From: JAVBKV01 sp031553885
Lineage (GTDB): Bacteria; Bacteroidota; Bacteroidia; Bacteroidales; Azobacteroidaceae
NCBI GenBank assembly: GCA_031553885.1
Contig: JAVBKV010000073.1
Coordinates: 1-56,908, forward strand
Reading direction: 5' to 3'
DNA length: 56,908 nucleotides
Shown here piece after piece: positions 26,413-35,950 of the stretch; positions within the stretch are counted from its first letter, which is position 1; each line of letters starts with the position of its first letter. The position numbers and the translations under genes are program-made. Below the pieces are notes generated by a model. The model worked only from the letters and a program-made list of their open reading frames with translations, made no database searches and was not told where the DNA came from.

Positions 26413-27813
26413 TTACTGGTTACCTACCATTTTAAACAGTCGGTTCCAACGAATCGCACCATCAAACCAACCCAGGTCCTTATCGACGGACAACCAGACG
26501 AGAATGGGCTTACCAACAACATGATCCTCCGGAACAAATCCCCAGGATCTGGAATCCAGCGAGTTATGACGATTATCTCCCATCATGAAGTAATAATCGT
26601 ACTTGAACGTATAACTATTGGCCGGTGTTCCGTTGATATAGACACGATCTCCATCTTTACGCAGTGTATTCCCCTCATAATTCTCAATGCAACGGGAATA
26701 AAGGGCAAGATTCATTTCATTCAACACAATGGTGGCTCCTTTTTTCGGAATCCAGATCGGTCCGAAATCGTCGCGGGTCCAACCGGTAGAATAATTATAC
26801 GGATAAGTAGAATCTTCTTTGAAAGAGGCCGGCTCAATGTGAATGGAGCGGGCCAGTCCGTTCTTTTTCAGTAACTCAATGGCTTCTTGTGTCAACGGCA
26901 ATTCATACACCGGATTATAACCTCCGGATGCATTCCGCTCGATCCCAAGTGCCTGATAAGCCATTTCGATATTCCGGATCGAATTGGTCAGTGTACGATC
27001 ATCTTTGCTTACGCCCAATGAGCGGAACACTTTATCGTTCCAGAGCCCGCCCTGAGTTTCCACGTAATAATTGAACTGCGCTTTTTCAGGCTGAGGCAAT
27101 TTATTACCATCGATGTACACTTCATTATTAATGATTTGCAATGAATCTCCCGGCATTCCCACACAACGCTTGACATAGTTTTCCCGACGGTCGACCGGAC
27201 GGTAAACGATCTCTCCGAATTGCCCCTTGTTATTGTGAACCATTTCCCGGCCAAGCCTTGCACAGAGGTAGTAATAATCCTGGTTTTGTGCATTCAACGC
27301 AACCGTATCTCCTGCAGGGAAATTGAATACCACAATATCGTAGCGCTTGACATTACCGAAACCCTTCAACCGCTTGTAATCCCATTGAGGCCATTCGACA
27401 TACGATTTACAGTTTAATACAGGCAGGGTATGCTGAGCCAACGGGAAAGAAAGCGGCGTATTCGGAACCCTGGGACCGTAACTCATCTTGCTGACAAAAA
27501 GATAGTCTCCCACCAACAGGGTCTTCTCCAATGAAGAAGTGGGAATTTTATAGTTCTGGAAGATAAATATATTGATAAAATAAACGGCAATCAGAGCAAA
27601 AACAATCGCATCCACCCACTCGGCCAGTTTTTTTGTACTCGGGTTCTTTGATTTTTTCCAGGCACCCCAGGGTATGTATTTGGAAATATAAATATCGAAA
27701 ATCAACGGTAATCCCAGCAACAGCCAATAATTATTATCCCAGATAACAAACAATATATAGAGTATGGAAACGATGGAAAATTTTATCCATTGCGCTTTTG
27801 TCGCTTTTCTCAT
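26413..27813 (-). CDS. lepB: Signal peptidase I
   Basis: 466 residues, long because of a large insert between catalytic boxes, as usual in Bacteroidetes. It removes signal peptides at the outer face of the inner membrane. N-terminal membrane segments are followed by PTSSLEKTL (nucleophile Ser94), NYVKRCVGMPGDSLQ with the general-base Lys, and box E GDNRHNSLDSRSWGFVP. Co-transcribed with dapB (11-bp gap) and wbqC (2-bp gap). Confidence 0.95.
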   Translation of the reverse strand: MRKATKAQWIKFSIVSILYILFVIWDNNYWLLLGLPLIFDIYISKYIPWGAWKKSKNPSTKKLAEWVDAIVFALIAVYFINIFIFQNYKIPTSSLEKTLLVGDYLFVSKMSYGPRVPNTPLSFPLAQHTLPVLNCKSYVEWPQWDYKRLKGFGNVKRYDIVVFNFPAGDTVALNAQNQDYYYLCARLGREMVHNNKGQFGEIVYRPVDRRENYVKRCVGMPGDSLQIINNEVYIDGNKLPQPEKAQFNYYVETQGGLWNDKVFRSLGVSKDDRTLTNSIRNIEMAYQALGIERNASGGYNPVYELPLTQEAIELLKKNGLARSIHIEPASFKEDSTYPYNYSTGWTRDDFGPIWIPKKGATIVLNEMNLALYSRCIENYEGNTLRKDGDRVYINGTPANSYTFKYDYYFMMGDNRHNSLDSRSWGFVPEDHVVGKPILVWLSVDKDLGWFDGAIRWNRLFKMVGNQ

Positions 27814-27824
27814 TGGGTAAAATA

Positions 27825-28541
27825 TTAAAAATCAAACATGTCTTTCATTGTTAAAAAGCCCTTTTTTCCACAAGTGAATTCAGCGGCTAAAACAGCACCC
27901 AGGGCAAATCCCTTGCGGCTCTTGGCATCGTGCTTGATACTGATGATATCCGCTTCGGATTCATATAGAACCTCATGAATACCCGGCACCTCTCCTTCCC
28001 GTCTGGAAATAATCAGCAATTCTTCCGGATTTCCTTCCGTCCCTTCTTTCCACAATGATTTCCGCTCAATATTTTCCAGGATGCCTTCTGCGAGGGTGAT
28101 TCCGGTTCCGCTCGGAGAATCCAGCTTATGAATGTGATGCACTTCTTCCATCCGGACATCATAAGCCGGGAAACGGTTCATGATTTTAGCCAGGTACTTG
28201 TTGACGGCAAAAAAAACATTGACTCCGATGCTGTAATTGGAAGCATAGAAAAAGGTTTGTCCCTTTTCCATACAAAAACGCCTGACTTCATCCAGATGCT
28301 CCAGCCATCCGGTGGTTCCGGCCACAACAGGCTTATTTCTTTCAAAACAGTTCCTGTAATTGGAAAAAGCGGTTTCCGGACGAGTAAATTCAATGGCTAC
28401 ATCGGCCGAATGAAATCCCGGGGAATCAATTTCTTCCGGATTATTTACATCTATAATAGAAACAATTTCATGGCCTCTCTCCCGGGCGATCTTCTCGATT
28501 TCCTTACCCATTTTTCCGTAGCCGATCAATGCTATCTTCAT
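27825..28541 (-). CDS. dapB: 4-hydroxy-tetrahydrodipicolinate reductase
   Basis: 238 residues from the ATG at 28541, which gives the nucleotide-binding start MKIALIGYGKMGKEI; an upstream frame extension to 28577 lacks any family sequence. The enzyme reduces the cyclised dihydrodipicolinate intermediate in lysine and meso-diaminopimelate synthesis. VAGTTGWLE, SNYSIGVNVFF and EVHHIHKLDSPSGT (catalytic His region) are visible. First gene of the dapB-lepB-wbqC group. Confidence 0.95.
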   Translation of the reverse strand: MKIALIGYGKMGKEIEKIARERGHEIVSIIDVNNPEEIDSPGFHSADVAIEFTRPETAFSNYRNCFERNKPVVAGTTGWLEHLDEVRRFCMEKGQTFFYASNYSIGVNVFFAVNKYLAKIMNRFPAYDVRMEEVHHIHKLDSPSGTGITLAEGILENIERKSLWKEGTEGNPEELLIISRREGEVPGIHEVLYESEADIISIKHDAKSRKGFALGAVLAAEFTCGKKGFLTMKDMFDF

Positions 28542-28618
28542 ACAAAAACTGACAATTGACTTATGAATAATTGACAATGAATCCTTTTCTTATCATTGCC
28601 TTTGCTATATTTAGAGGG

Positions 28619-28626
28619 CAAAGGTA
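28619..28626 (-). promoter_or_regulatory. -7 promoter box of dapB
   Basis: The minus strand reads TACCTTTG, matching TAnnTTTG, about 78 nt above the dapB ATG. It lies 14 nt from the divergent pectinesterase box. Confidence 0.6.
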
Positions 28627-28639
28627 CGATTTTTAAAAT

Positions 28640-28647
28640 TATCTTTG
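28640..28647 (+). promoter_or_regulatory. -7 promoter box of the pectinesterase gene
   Basis: TATCTTTG matches TAnnTTTG, 21 nt before the ATG at 28668. Confidence 0.6.
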
Positions 28648-28667
28648 TGTTTTAATTCTTTAAAAAT

Positions 28668-29645
28668 ATGAATTACATGATTAGAACGATTTTAGTTTTT
28701 TGCTGCTGTGCATGCTTTTTCTGCGAAAAATCAACAGCACAAAACCAGTTTCTCGACAAAGACACGTTCGTTGTCGCACGGGACGGAACAGGTGATTTCA
28801 GAAATATCCAGGAAGTGATTAATTCCATCCGGGCTTTCCGTCCGTCGCCCACGGTTGTATACATCAAAAACGGTGTTTACAAGGAAAAATTAGTTTTACC
28901 GACCTGGATAACCAGTATTACCTTTATCGGAGAAGATGCAGATCAAACGATTATCACTTACGACGATCATGCACGGATCGACGATATGGGCACATTCCGT
29001 ACCTATACATTCCTGATCCAGGGAAACGATATTGTTTTTGAAAACCTGACCATTGAGAATTCGGCGGCACAACTTGGACAGGCGGTTGCCGCCCATATCG
29101 AAGGTGACCGGGTGATTTTCAGAAACTGCCGTTTTCTAGGCAACCAGGATACTATTTATGCCGGAAGGGAGGGTTGCCGCCAGTATTTTGAGCATTGCTA
29201 TATCGAAGGTACTACCGATTTTATTTTTGGTCCTTCCATCTGCTGGTTTGAAGACTGCGATATCCATTGCAAAAAAAATTCATACATCACAGCCGCCTCC
29301 ACTCCGGAAAAGCAACCATACGGCTATATTTTCAACCACTGCCGGATAACCCTGGCCGGCGATGTAACTCAAATGTATTTAGGAAGGCCCTGGAGACCCT
29401 ATGCCATGACCCTATTTATGAATTCGGAACTACCCAAAGGCATACTTCCCGAAGGATGGCACAACTGGAACAAGGAATCGAATGAAAAAACCGCCCGTTA
29501 TATGGAATACAACAACCGTGGTGAAGGAGCGAGCACTACAAAACGTATGTCCTGGACGAGAACACTTTCGGCCAAGGAAGCCGGCGAATATACATTGAAG
29601 AATGTAATGAAAGGTTCCGATGGATGGAACCCGGTACAAAAATAA
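28668..29645 (+). CDS. Pectinesterase (carbohydrate esterase family 8)
   Basis: 325 residues. A Cys-rich hydrophobic signal (ending STAQ) precedes a right-handed beta-helix. It hydrolyses methyl esters of homogalacturonan. Catalytic Asp161 lies in GNQDTIYAG and Asp184 in GTTDFIFGP, with the conserved Arg in YLGRPWRPY; VARDGTGDFRNIQEVI is the usual N-terminal motif. Start could also be the second Met at 28677. The hybrid regulator gene is convergent; no other pectin enzyme lies next to it. Confidence 0.93.
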   Translation: MNYMIRTILVFCCCACFFCEKSTAQNQFLDKDTFVVARDGTGDFRNIQEVINSIRAFRPSPTVVYIKNGVYKEKLVLPTWITSITFIGEDADQTIITYDDHARIDDMGTFRTYTFLIQGNDIVFENLTIENSAAQLGQAVAAHIEGDRVIFRNCRFLGNQDTIYAGREGCRQYFEHCYIEGTTDFIFGPSICWFEDCDIHCKKNSYITAASTPEKQPYGYIFNHCRITLAGDVTQMYLGRPWRPYAMTLFMNSELPKGILPEGWHNWNKESNEKTARYMEYNNRGEGASTTKRMSWTRTLSAKEAGEYTLKNVMKGSDGWNPVQK

Positions 29646-29672
29646 AACCGGAACAGTCACCTGCTCCGGTTT
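29645..29672. terminator. Possible terminator hairpin after the pectinesterase gene
   Basis: Arms of 12 nt (29645-29656 and 29661-29672) pair with one mismatch around a TCAC loop. No T run follows, so termination is uncertain. The remainder up to 29828 shows nothing else recognisable. Confidence 0.4.
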
Positions 29673-29828
29673 CCCCCATGTAAAAAAACTCTTATAACCC
29701 TAAAAACCTTGCAATTATTTAATCAATAATTTACATGATGCAAAGATAGAGTGAAAATTTAAAGACCATGGAGTAATTTTGTACCATAAACAGAGGACAA
29801 ACGTACCAAGGTCGTTTTTTTCTACAAA

Positions 29829-32800
29829 TTATTTGAATTTTGCAGCATATTCGGAGGGACTGGTGCCGTATTGCTCCCTGAAACACTTACGGAAATAAGC
29901 CAGATCCCGAAATCCTACCTGATAGACAATCTCGGAAATCGTAAGTTTATTTTGTTCCAGTAATTGAGCGGCCCGCTTGATCCGGATGTCACGGATAAAT
30001 TCCTTAACGGTCATATTGGTCAGCGCTTCCAGCTTGCGGTAAAGTTGCATACGGCTGACTCCGATCTCCGAGGCGAACCGTTCGATATCGAAATCCGCAT
30101 CATCCATGTATTTTTCAATAATATCCACGGCTTTTTTCAGGAATTTTTCATCCGGGGAGACTAATGTAACAGCGCTCGGCTGCATCAGAAAATCGTTTTT
30201 GTATTTTTCCCGCAGGGTATTGCGCAAGGAAAGCAGGTTATCAACTTTCAACCTGAGTATATTTACATCAAAAGGCTTGGTGATGTAATCGTCCGCACCG
30301 GTTTTTAAAGATTCTTTTTCTGATTCCCGGGAAGTAACAGCAGTCACCAAAACAAAAGGAATGTGAGAAGTCCGTTCGTCTTTTTTTATTTTCTTACAAA
30401 AAGCATCTCCGCTCATTTCCGGCATCAGCAGGTCGGAAATAATAATGTCGGGAATGTATTTCACTGCGAGATCAAATCCTTCCTTTCCATTAGATGCTTC
30501 CAGCACTTTGAATTCCGAACGGAAAAGGGAAGCCGTATACTCCCTGACATCCGGATTATCTTCTGCTACCAGAACTATATTCTGATCCCCTTCGGCAGAC
30601 AGGCTTTTCTCCTCATTTTTTACCACTGTGTTTTCTGTTTCCGTATCTACATCGGCATCCGACAACAATGGCAAACGGACAACAAAAGTAGATCCCCTGT
30701 CTTCATAACTTTCCACTTCGATGTCTCCGCCCATCAACTTCACAAACTCGCGTGTAATGGATAGCCCGATTCCGGAGCCAGTCGAACTTTGCGTATTGGC
30801 TCCCCGTTCAAACCGTTCGAATATTTTACTCAGGTTTTTAGCCGGAATGCCTTTTCCTGAATCCTGTACCGTAATGCTGTAAAAAACAGTATTTTCTGCA
30901 AGGCCACTTATATAAGGATCCGAACTATTGAACGTCACATCTACAGATCCGCCCGGATCGGTAAATTTAAGCGCATTGGACAACAGGTTATTCAGGATTT
31001 TCTGCATTTTATCATTGTCAAACCAGGTGACAAAAGATTCCCGGTCAGTATACAACGACAGGCGTATTCCTTTCTCGACAGCCATACTCTGGAACGATTC
31101 CAGGATGGATCCGACAAAAAAGAGCAGATCTGCTTTTTCGTAATGAAGAGTATACTTACCGGCTTCCAGCTTCCGGAAATCCAGTAATTGATTAATTAAC
31201 TTCAACAACTGATCTGCATTTCGTTTGACCAGTTGCAATTTTCCTTTGGCATCCCCGTCGATCATTCCCTGTTCCAGTACCTGGTTCAAAGGCCCCAGGA
31301 TCAGGGTAAGAGGAGTCCGGATTTCATGGGATATATTGGTAAAGAAACGAAGCTTCATCGCCTCGATTTCATGCAATTTACGGGCTTTTGTCTTCTCGAA
31401 AATCAGTTCGTTTCTTAGTTTGGCCCGTTTCAGATAGAAAATTCCCAGGTAAGCTAAAAACAAGACAAATAACGTTATCAATGTCAGGCGAAACCACCAG
31501 GTTTTCCAAAACGGAGGCTTGATAATCACCGAAATGGAAGTATCCTTCTCATTCCATATACCGTTGGAATTGGAGCCTTTGACCCTGAACGTATATTTCC
31601 CGGGATCCAGGTTTGTATAAGTCGCCGAATTGGATGTTCCGGAAAAAATCCAGTTCTCGTCGAACCCTTCCATCTGATACATATACTGGTTTTTGGAAGA
31701 ACCGGCAAAAGAAAGGGCGGCAAATTCGATGGAAAAAACATTCTGCTTGTATCCCAACTCTATTTCTGTGGTTACATTGATACTTTGTCCGATCTCCTTT
31801 CCGATTTCAACCGGCTGGTTGAAAATTTTCAATCCGGTCAGCACCACCGGAGGAACGAAAAAGTTCTTGCGGATATCCTGAGGATGGAAGATATTGACCC
31901 CGTTAATTCCTCCATAAACCAACTGATGAGCCGTATGGATAGCTGCTCCGTAATTGAACTGATTGTCCTGCAATCCGTCATTCACATCAAAATTAACGAA
32001 TTCAAGGGTATTTTCGTTAAAACTGGAAAGACCGTTCAGGGTGCTGATCCACAATTGTCCGGATTCATCCCTTACCAGCGACTGTATGGTATTGTTAGAC
32101 AATCCGTCAGCCTCCGTAAAATACCGGATAGCCCCTTTCCCCTTCTCATACAAAGCAAGGCCATGCCCCCGGGTAGCTACCCAGTAACGGCCATTCATAG
32201 CAGGAATAACATCCCGGGTACGCTCGTTATAGCGAGTTATTTTTTCCGATTCCGGATTGTAAATTACAAGTTCATACCCTCCCATCCATAAATCACCTTT
32301 GTCATCCTCCCGGATCCAATTACAGATTTTGTCGAAAAACAACTCGCTTTTTTCATGGAAAGTCCTGGTTTTCCCGTCATACAACTGTACTCCCCGATTG
32401 GTTGCCACCCAGATTCGCCCCCGGGAATCCCGGGTCAGATCCCAGACCACGTTATCTTTGAGAGACAGCGGATCGTCATCCTGATGCTTCAATATCATTT
32501 TTACCCGGTAAGTGGACGCATCCAGCACTGAAATCCCGCCCTGGTAAGTCCCGACCAGAATTTCATTCCCGTCCTGTACAAATGCCTTGATGCAATCTCC
32601 GGAAAGCCCCTCCTGAGTAGTCAGGTAGCGGAAGCGGTGGGTTTTTGTATCGTAGATATTGACTCCGCCACTTTCCGTGCCGATCAATAAATTATTACCT
32701 TGAACAAAAAAACAGAATACTTCGGCATTATTGAGAAAGCGATTGTCATTTTTGGAAGCCCTGAGGTGAAGGAAAGCCTGTTTATCGTTGTCACGATAAT

Positions 32801-33809
32801 TGATTCCCCCACGGGTTCCCACCCATAAATCCCCTTTACTGTCGACACAAAGACTCAGAATAGAGTTCAGTGATAAACTGAGACTTTCGTCTTCGTCCCG
32901 GAGAAATGTCGAATAATCGCGTGTTGTCTTATCGTAAGCAACCAGTCCACCACGGGTTCCAAACCACATGATTCCTTCATGATCCTCTTCAATAGCCCGG
33001 ATGGTCTCCGAACGGTTGAAACGTACCCAGGATTTTACTTTTTCCACGTTCCGGGTATTCGGATCGACTGTAAATACGCCTTCATTGTAAGTTCCGATCC
33101 ACAGAAGCCGGTCACTATCTAAATACAAAGCATGGATTTCATCAAAAGGCTTATCCGAATCCGGCAAAGGCAATCGCCGGTCTTTACCGGTTTCCGGGTT
33201 ATAAACAAACAGACCGGATAAGGTTCCAATCCACAAATTATTATCCTCTTTATCCCAGAAAATACGGAGTATTTCGGGACTCCCGGACTGTTTCCAGGAA
33301 GGAAGGGAAAGCAGTTGCAGCTGTTCCTGTTCATCAAAAAAAGCAACTCCTTTGTCTGTTCCTATCCAGATACGGTTCTCCGGATCCGAGACAATGTGAT
33401 TGACTGAAAAGATTGTATCCTGCGAAGCGTCGGCAAACAGAAAATGAGAAAACCGCTCCGTATTCCGGTCGAAAAGATTTAACCCTCCGAGTTCCGTTCC
33501 CACCCAGATCCGATTGTTTATATCCTCAAAAATACAACGGACCAATTCTCCGCGCAGGGAACCATGACCATCCCTGTCGCTTTTATAAGCCGTAAAATGA
33601 TAGCCGTCGTAGCGGTTCAGCCCGAGGCTTGTTCCCATCCATATCCAACCGGCTTTTTCCTGATGAATGCAAAGGACATGATTACTGGATAAACCATCAG
33701 CCTGTGTAATTTTATCAAATCGCGCAAAAGAAGGAGTCTTTGCCGAAAGACCGGCAAAAAAGAAGTACAGAAAAATACCGAAACTATATTTCAAGAATGT
33801 GCTTTTCAT
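29829..33809 (-). CDS. Hybrid two-component system sensor/regulator (HTCS)
   Basis: 1326 residues from the ATG at 33809. A signal peptide is followed by two periplasmic seven-bladed-type propeller regions (many GLNRYDGYHF, RIWVGTELGGLNLFD-like repeats, ~25-640), a Y_Y_Y domain (~700-765), one membrane helix (~770-795), a histidine kinase with H828 in NISHEIRTP, an ATPase domain, a receiver with Asp1126 in IISDLLMPEMSG and a C-terminal AraC-type helix-turn-helix (GFRDLAYFRKCFREQYG). Such proteins sense oligosaccharides and switch on polysaccharide-utilization genes. Its ligand is unknown; the neighbouring pectinesterase hints at pectin (inference). Confidence 0.95.
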   Translation of the reverse strand: MKSTFLKYSFGIFLYFFFAGLSAKTPSFARFDKITQADGLSSNHVLCIHQEKAGWIWMGTSLGLNRYDGYHFTAYKSDRDGHGSLRGELVRCIFEDINNRIWVGTELGGLNLFDRNTERFSHFLFADASQDTIFSVNHIVSDPENRIWIGTDKGVAFFDEQEQLQLLSLPSWKQSGSPEILRIFWDKEDNNLWIGTLSGLFVYNPETGKDRRLPLPDSDKPFDEIHALYLDSDRLLWIGTYNEGVFTVDPNTRNVEKVKSWVRFNRSETIRAIEEDHEGIMWFGTRGGLVAYDKTTRDYSTFLRDEDESLSLSLNSILSLCVDSKGDLWVGTRGGINYRDNDKQAFLHLRASKNDNRFLNNAEVFCFFVQGNNLLIGTESGGVNIYDTKTHRFRYLTTQEGLSGDCIKAFVQDGNEILVGTYQGGISVLDASTYRVKMILKHQDDDPLSLKDNVVWDLTRDSRGRIWVATNRGVQLYDGKTRTFHEKSELFFDKICNWIREDDKGDLWMGGYELVIYNPESEKITRYNERTRDVIPAMNGRYWVATRGHGLALYEKGKGAIRYFTEADGLSNNTIQSLVRDESGQLWISTLNGLSSFNENTLEFVNFDVNDGLQDNQFNYGAAIHTAHQLVYGGINGVNIFHPQDIRKNFFVPPVVLTGLKIFNQPVEIGKEIGQSINVTTEIELGYKQNVFSIEFAALSFAGSSKNQYMYQMEGFDENWIFSGTSNSATYTNLDPGKYTFRVKGSNSNGIWNEKDTSISVIIKPPFWKTWWFRLTLITLFVLFLAYLGIFYLKRAKLRNELIFEKTKARKLHEIEAMKLRFFTNISHEIRTPLTLILGPLNQVLEQGMIDGDAKGKLQLVKRNADQLLKLINQLLDFRKLEAGKYTLHYEKADLLFFVGSILESFQSMAVEKGIRLSLYTDRESFVTWFDNDKMQKILNNLLSNALKFTDPGGSVDVTFNSSDPYISGLAENTVFYSITVQDSGKGIPAKNLSKIFERFERGANTQSSTGSGIGLSITREFVKLMGGDIEVESYEDRGSTFVVRLPLLSDADVDTETENTVVKNEEKSLSAEGDQNIVLVAEDNPDVREYTASLFRSEFKVLEASNGKEGFDLAVKYIPDIIISDLLMPEMSGDAFCKKIKKDERTSHIPFVLVTAVTSRESEKESLKTGADDYITKPFDVNILRLKVDNLLSLRNTLREKYKNDFLMQPSAVTLVSPDEKFLKKAVDIIEKYMDDADFDIERFASEIGVSRMQLYRKLEALTNMTVKEFIRDIRIKRAAQLLEQNKLTISEIVYQVGFRDLAYFRKCFREQYGTSPSEYAAKFK

Positions 33810-33840
33810 CAAAAGGTCGGATTCTGCCAGAAAAAAGGAG

Positions 33841-33913
33841 AGCCGCTAACCAGACTTGAACTGGTGACCTACGCGTTACGAATGCGTTGCTCTACCGACT
33901 GAGCTATAGCGGC
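33841..33913 (-). tRNA. tRNA-Thr (anticodon CGT)
   Basis: 73 nt. Acceptor arms GCCGCTA/TAGCGGC, D arm GCTC/GAGC, anticodon loop TTCGTAA with CGT, T arm ACCAG-TTCAAGT-CTGGT, discriminator T and no encoded CCA. It decodes ACG. The last anticodon-stem pair appears to be an A-C mismatch. Confidence 0.95.
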
Positions 33914-33914
33914 G

Positions 33915-34358
33915 TTATTTCATCAGGTTTTTCAAAAAATCATCTAACTCCTTATCCAGGTTTGTCAGCAGGTCTCCGTCTATTTTCAAGGTATCATCGT
34001 CAATAAAAATCAACTCGTCGGACACAATGAAATCGTCGTCTACCATACTTACCGTAAAAGGTTTGAAAATATATTCCTTATCAAATAAATGTTCTTTTTC
34101 CAACCGTTGAAGAACTACCAGAGAGGTTTCTTTCAACTGTGTTTCAAAATCCTCCGAAAAATCTTCCTGTTTTTCCAGGTTAATTTCGGTCAATTTGTTT
34201 TCCATATCATCAAAAACAGAGAGTATGGCATTCTCCGAATCGAAACGCATATAAAGATCACTTAAAGAATTACCTTTATTAACCGACTCAAAGTTTTTTA
34301 AACTTTTCTTTATAGCTGATTCTAAAACCGGAACTAAAGCTTCATTGATTTTACTCAT
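33915..34358 (-). CDS. Hypothetical acidic protein next to tRNA-Thr
   Basis: 147 residues starting MSKINEALVP. The N-terminal half is amphipathic helix; the C-terminal half is strongly acidic (VSMVDDDFIVSDELIFIDDD). No signal peptide or membrane segment. The longer in-frame extension to 34442 is rejected because a -7 box (34395-34402) lies inside it. The 3' end is 1 nt from the tRNA 5' end, so both may share a transcript. Family not recognised. Confidence 0.65.
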   Translation of the reverse strand: MSKINEALVPVLESAIKKSLKNFESVNKGNSLSDLYMRFDSENAILSVFDDMENKLTEINLEKQEDFSEDFETQLKETSLVVLQRLEKEHLFDKEYIFKPFTVSMVDDDFIVSDELIFIDDDTLKIDGDLLTNLDKELDDFLKNLMK

Positions 34359-34394
34359 GATAATGCTCTCCTCTGCTCTGTTGATATTAAGCTG

Positions 34395-34402
34395 CAAAGA
34401 TA
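34395..34402 (-). promoter_or_regulatory. -7 box of the acidic protein gene / tRNA-Thr
   Basis: The minus strand reads TATCTTTG (TAnnTTTG match), 37 nt above the ATG at 34358. Confidence 0.55.
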
Positions 34403-34452
34403 ATGAAAAAATGAAAGGAATGAAAAAAATGAAAGAAATCAAAGAAAATTTA

Positions 34453-34460
34453 TATTTTTG
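34453..34460 (+). promoter_or_regulatory. -7 box of the DEAD-box helicase gene
   Basis: TATTTTTG matches TAnnTTTG, about 50 nt before the helicase ATG, giving a short untranslated leader. Confidence 0.55.
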
Positions 34461-34510
34461 TACGTTAAGAATAAAATCATCAATGAATAAAATAATTTTC
34501 TATCCTGAAC

Positions 34511-35914
34511 ATGAAATTTGAAGAACTGAACTTCGCCGAAGATATACTCCGAGGCATCGAAACGATGAATTACGACCAGATGACCCCGGTACAAGAACAA
34601 ACCATTCCTGTCATTCTTTCAGGTAAAGACCTGATAGGCTGCGCACAAACCGGAACCGGAAAAACAGCGGCTTATATTCTGCCCTTGCTCGACAAACTGG
34701 TACGAGAAGGCAATCCGCATGATAAAATCAAGTCATTGATTATAGTACCTACACGCGAACTGGCGCAACAAATCGATGTCCAGTTTGAAGGATTCACCTA
34801 TTTCCTGCCGGTTTCCACCCATGTGGTCCACGGTAGTGGAGACGGGATTGAATGGAGCCGTCAGAAACATGCCATGGAAATGGGTGTCGATGTGGTCATC
34901 GCTACGCCGGGTCGCCTGATCGCTCATATCATCAGTAGCGGGATCGATCTGTCCCATATTGAGTATTTCGTATTGGATGAAGCAGACCGGATGCTGGATA
35001 TGGGCTTCTCGGATGATATTATGAAAATCATCGCCCAATTACCCCAGAAACGCCAAACCATCCTGTTTTCCGCCACCCTTCCTCCCAAAATCCGGTCGCT
35101 GGCTAAAAAGATCCTGCATGACCCGGTCGAAGTAAATATCGCTATTTCGAAACCGAATGAAGCCATCGATCAATCGGCATACGTCTGTTACGAAAACCAG
35201 AAATTAGAAATCATCCGGTCTCTTTTTTCTAAGCCTACCGGTAATAAAACTATCATCTTTGCATCTTCCAAGCTGAAAGTAAAGGAACTGGCTTACTCGC
35301 TCAAACGAATGAAACTGAATGTGGCCGCCATGCATTCCGACCTGGAACAATCCCAGCGGGAAGAGGTAATGCTCGACTTCAAAAACGGCAAAATCGACTT
35401 ACTGGTTGCAACAGACATTGTCGCCCGGGGCATCGACATCTCGGATATCGGAACGGTTGTCAACTTCGACGTACCACACGATACGGAAGATTACATCCAC
35501 CGCATCGGCCGGACAGCCCGGGCGAGCGCAGAAGGAACAGCCATCACGCTGATCAGTGAGAAAGAACAAGGCAAGTTTCACCAGATTGAAAAGTTTCTCG
35601 AAAGGGAAATCCCCAAACGCCCGTTACCTGAACAGCTCGGAGAGGGACCGGAATACAGACCCCAAAGCCACTCTGGTGGAAGACGACCGGGTTTTTCCGG
35701 ACGAAGAAATGACAACCGGTCGAACAGGAGAAATTCATCTCCCAGAAACGAAAACCGGAAGGCCCCGGCAACTCCGGGCTCAACAGGGAATCAACAAGAT
35801 GGACAGGCAACCGGAACTGCTCCAAAAGCAAAGCAATCCAATTATAAAAGACGATTCAGAAAAGGACCGGGAAAAGGGAACAGTGCGGACAAACAAACTC
35901 CGAATGTAAGTTAA
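34511..35914 (+). CDS. DEAD-box RNA helicase
   Basis: 467 residues. RecA-like domain 1 has AQTGTGKT, PTRELAQQ, TPGR, DEAD and SAT; domain 2 has VATDIVARGIDI and HRIGRTAR. The ~90-residue C-terminal tail is low-complexity and rich in Arg, Asn, Gly and Gln, as in RhlE-like helicases where it binds RNA. Role likely in ribosome assembly, mRNA turnover or cold adaptation. Convergent with the HlyD gene, 36 bp apart. Confidence 0.95.
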   Translation: MKFEELNFAEDILRGIETMNYDQMTPVQEQTIPVILSGKDLIGCAQTGTGKTAAYILPLLDKLVREGNPHDKIKSLIIVPTRELAQQIDVQFEGFTYFLPVSTHVVHGSGDGIEWSRQKHAMEMGVDVVIATPGRLIAHIISSGIDLSHIEYFVLDEADRMLDMGFSDDIMKIIAQLPQKRQTILFSATLPPKIRSLAKKILHDPVEVNIAISKPNEAIDQSAYVCYENQKLEIIRSLFSKPTGNKTIIFASSKLKVKELAYSLKRMKLNVAAMHSDLEQSQREEVMLDFKNGKIDLLVATDIVARGIDISDIGTVVNFDVPHDTEDYIHRIGRTARASAEGTAITLISEKEQGKFHQIEKFLEREIPKRPLPEQLGEGPEYRPQSHSGGRRPGFSGRRNDNRSNRRNSSPRNENRKAPATPGSTGNQQDGQATGTAPKAKQSNYKRRFRKGPGKGNSADKQTPNVS

Positions 35915-35950
35915 ATTCAGGAAAAAAAGATTGTCATGTAAGAGTTGGTA

